A stretch of DNA of 64,000 nt from Dipylidium caninum (Eukaryota; Platyhelminthes; Cestoda; Cyclophyllidea; Dipylidiidae), in contig QEYB01000182.1 in NCBI GenBank assembly GCA_017562135.1, forward strand, positions 60,226 to 124,225, written 5' to 3'. This document shows positions 60,860 through 64,000 of this stretch, one piece after another. The notes below the pieces were generated by a model. It searched no databases, had not been told where the DNA came from, and saw only the letters and a list, made by a program, of their open reading frames with translations. Made by a program: the position numbers and the translations under genes. How positions within the stretch are numbered: position 1 is the first letter of the stretch; the number at the start of each line of letters is the position of its first letter.

Positions 60860-63800
60860 GTAAGTTCAGCCGCATGAGCTCTGATTGCGCTGCATCCACT
60901 TTCAACTCATTAAAAAATGATTCCTTACCGTTCTTATTTGTCTGACAATTGAATGTGGCTATATCCATCTTTCTCATCACTTTTTGTACTGACTTTCAAT
61001 TCTCATTACCTCATGTATTAAACCTATTATTTCCATACATTTTGCTTTGAGCCTTGCTAAAGAACATTCATTTTGTTGCTGCTAACATCACGTCATTACT
61101 GCACCCTCTAGCAACTCTTCTCCGTGTATACTCAATTTTCATTCTTAACTCGTTGTTTAATGGATTCACCATAACCATCCTGATTTTCTGTCGCTTTGAA
61201 GTGACGCCAACACTTGCAGCGGAGCTCACACAATAAATGCTCAACTTCTGACCAAATGCTATCATCCCTAAGCCCGAGATAAGAACCATCCCTCATTCAC
61301 TTATGTTGTTCCAAATCCAACCGATCTGTTTCTGGTGCATTTGAATTAAGCGCATCACCAGGAACTATCAGATCTACCGGAATGTTGTGTCCGTTTTTAT
61401 GACACCAATTTTCGACACATATCATATGTTTGTTTGGCGCATGTTCAGCTCTATTTTCGTCGCCTAATGCATACGTACTGACTTAAAAAAATTAAGTAAA
61501 ACGAATTTTTTTGCGTTAGTCTTAAGTGTGGAGCGATATTGTGCCCATATTTACTGGATGATAACTTGGGATGAGAAGTTGATCACCTGGGAAAGAATGG
61601 CAAGGGAAGAGGCACGTGCGGAACCCCGAGAACCGCGTCCTTCCACCTCCGAAGCACATTTGACTGTGAATAGGGGGATGTTGTGGTGTGTGTGTGTGAT
61701 TGGGACATTTGAGGACCAAACGCGTTGCAAGCTTGTGGAGCGAAGGAGAGGCTCACTTGGGAGGAGGAGTGTTGTCAGCAACAGGGTGAGTTGAAGACAT
61801 CAGACGAAGGCAAGAGAGGCCGGCAATGGTTAAGCGGAGCGGGGGGAGGGCGGGAGCGGCGGAGCACATTCAACTGCCTCACGACGTTGACGACCACACG
61901 CTGCTTTGGGGACTCGTCAAAGAGTGGCACAACTGGGCTGGCAAATTCTCTTGCATTTACCGTATTATTTGCCGGAATTAAGGCCAACCCTCCTACTGTC
62001 ACTTGTTTTGTGCTCTTACAAAATTTTTTTAAGTGCGAAAAATCCCAAAACGAAGAAGATATCAAATAGGCAGTGGTTGAATTTTCCGCATCAAAAGACA
62101 AGACATTTTTCGAAAATGAAATAGACAATTTACCCTCACACTGACGAGAAGTCTTTAATAATAGTGGCGATCATATTACTTAATAAAGTTCATTGACAAT
62201 AAGGGAAAAGTGTACTTTGTTTTATTCCAAAAACGGACAGAACTTTTCGGAAGACCTGATTACAGAATCCCATTTTACGTAACTATGGTTTGTGACTGAA
62301 CCTTTTAAGCTGGGACGTGCTCGCTGTCTGAATCCCTCCTTGATTGAACATCTATTGTTTTGCTTCTCGTGAATCATTCAACAGATATCCGGTTGATTAT
62401 CATCTATGCTAACAGTTGTGCTAACCACTTGAAGTCTTGAATGGGGACGACAAGCGTTGTACGTATTCATCACTGCAGTGTGTGTTTGATAAAAGATGGT
62501 TTAGCGTTAACGAAGCCTTTCATTGCTCAATACCTCTTGGTGGGCTACAAATTACACCCATATTCAGAAGTTCCTTTTCTTTTTTTCTTTCATTAATCGC
62601 TATTCCTCCATCTTGATGTTTTATTTTTACTGAGTTGTCGCTTATGGAAATTGGAGCATCCTATACGCCGAGAACTCACATGATTGTGCCCTTATACCAA
62701 TAAGGTACAATTCCATAATGTTTTGAAGCAGGCCAGTTTTTTTCGGAACCTAACGCTTAGGCACAAAAATGACGATGTCTAATTGCATTCGCGTTTTAGT
62801 TTACTACTCATTTTGCGGCTAGCTGTACAGCACGGACTCTTAGACCAACCAGCGTCATCACCAGCGTGAATTACATGATAGTGGCGTAGCAACCATTTCT
62901 TCTTAACCTCCTTCGATGTTTATTTCCTCATCTGCCGATTTCCTCATTGCACTTGTTACCCACTGTCACACATGTGGCGTCCCCAATTTCTCTCTCTGCG
63001 TACAGCGTTAAAAAACCGAAACACGCAGACAAAGCGATCTCGCAAATTTGCGTGAAAGTGTGTTCTTGCGTCATCTTCATGTCAATTAGCTCCACCATTT
63101 TCGTTGTAGTGCACAGGCAATTTGTCAAATTAAAAGCAAGAAAAAACAGGCTAAATGTACTTGGCAGAAGAAGGATTGAATTTTTCGCTAAATGTTTACG
63201 TTTTATCGAAGTCGATGAGGAAAAACGCCTAAGAATACCTGTATCCTTCTCTCCATGTCGAAGCGCATTTTCTGGAGATAGCGATTAAACAGCTTGATTT
63301 GATAATTTTTTTTAGCCTTCCGTTGGATTGGAGGTTTGGCCCAAGTAGACTAGAGAGCACTAAACCAATTGAGAATGAGTCACGTTCATGAAGAGCTTGT
63401 CGTTTGATACCTTTCTTATGTTTCATTCTACCAATTTTGCTGACCATTATCTTTCAGCGTCTTTCTCAAACCTGTTTCCACGCCCCATGGAATATTAAAA
63501 TTCGAGCGGCTTGACAACGCTACCACCAAGCTCTCTGTGCCCTGTATGTCGTGAGCGCCTTCGGACTACTTAGTTGGGGGAGATGCGAGCATTCTTCCCA
63601 CCATCCATCCATCCCTCCTCTCCCTTTTTCCTTTCTCCAACTGGTCCCCCCCCACACACCCCCAAAAAGTAAAAAAACACAAGAAAAATCAACTTGATCA
63701 AAAAAGATGAATAGTCTAAATTAAAATGCGTTTAAACCTACCATTCACCCCTCTTGAGTAAAAAAGTGAATTGCTTAAAAAATAACAAAAACCGATGACA

Positions 63801-64000
63801 ACAGTAAAGAATAGCCGAATGGAGTAGGATAGAAATATATCCGCCATTAATAATAACCTCACTCTGGTACACAAGGTGCGACAACTAGTCGAGTTTTAAG
63901 GGGATCAAGTAAAAACTCTATTATCTTCTGGAATGGAATTCTCGCGCTATTTGTGAGATCTGACTGCTCAAGGCGGGCCAGCCCTGATTACCGTATCAAG
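60860..64000. other. end of window: KDM5 intron or 3' region, no exon supported
   Basis: The exon ending at 60859 closes on a good donor (GTAAGT), so KDM5 should continue. Candidate open frames at 61528-61794 and 61725-62069 include a strong donor (AACAGGGTGAGT near 61784) but no acceptor in the right phase and no PHD2-like Cys spacing. A pyrimidine-rich stretch with CCAT repeats and C-runs lies at about 63599-63662. Confidence 0.45.

Noticed and set aside
61528..62128. Possible KDM5 exon or mobile-element remnant near the window end
   Set aside because: Open on both strands, no catalytic motif, no zinc-finger Cys spacing, no terminal repeats; kept only as unresolved sequence.

Overview
The window is nuclear DNA of an animal, most likely a parasitic flatworm (cestode or trematode). 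The evidence is that almost every gene is cut by tiny introns of about 28-42 bp near its 5' end, with longer introns (hundreds to thousands of bp) towards the 3' end. This is the known flatworm pattern, and several starts also have a splice acceptor a few bases before the ATG, as expected for spliced-leader trans-splicing. There are no bacterial operons, CRISPR arrays, complete transposons or rRNA genes that I can see. All gene models below were assembled by eye from reading frames, GT-AG borders and intron phase; every joined model divides by three.

Layout: (1) 48-2673 (+), the 3' part of an unrecognised low-complexity protein gene. (2) 4923-8106 (-), a Brat/TRIM-NHL translational repressor. 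(3) 9754-13879 (+), a BET double-bromodomain protein with apparent short and long C-terminal forms. (4) 16361-17456 (-), TMEM223-like mitochondrial inner-membrane protein, with an unrecognised gene end just upstream on the same strand (17655-17857) and an orphan reading frame on the other strand (18194-18808). (5) 19742-21193 (-), NELF-E, the RNA-binding subunit of the negative elongation factor. (6) 23667-32740 (+), a mitochondrial acetyl-CoA hydrolase/CoA-transferase with 2.3 kb and 3.9 kb introns. (7) 32899-33444 (-), a possible small membrane-protein gene. (8) 33771-35575 (-), RUVBL2/Reptin. (9) 36963 to at least 60859 (+), KDM5, a histone H3K4 demethylase, whose 3' end I could not find before the window ends.

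Four of the recognised genes (BET, NELF-E, RUVBL2, KDM5) act on chromatin or on RNA polymerase II pausing and elongation, and Brat acts on mRNA translation. I see no evidence that their closeness is more than chance. RUVBL2 and KDM5 are divergent and share a 1.4 kb upstream region; Brat and BET are likewise divergent across 1.6 kb.

The most notable points are: a candidate 25-nt GC-AG intron in the CoA-transferase; loss of the WPF-shelf Trp and Pro in the second BET bromodomain; an aspartate in place of a zinc-ligand cysteine in the Brat RING finger; a splice site lying inside the last codons of the short BET form; and tight same-strand gene pairs that could be processed by trans-splicing.
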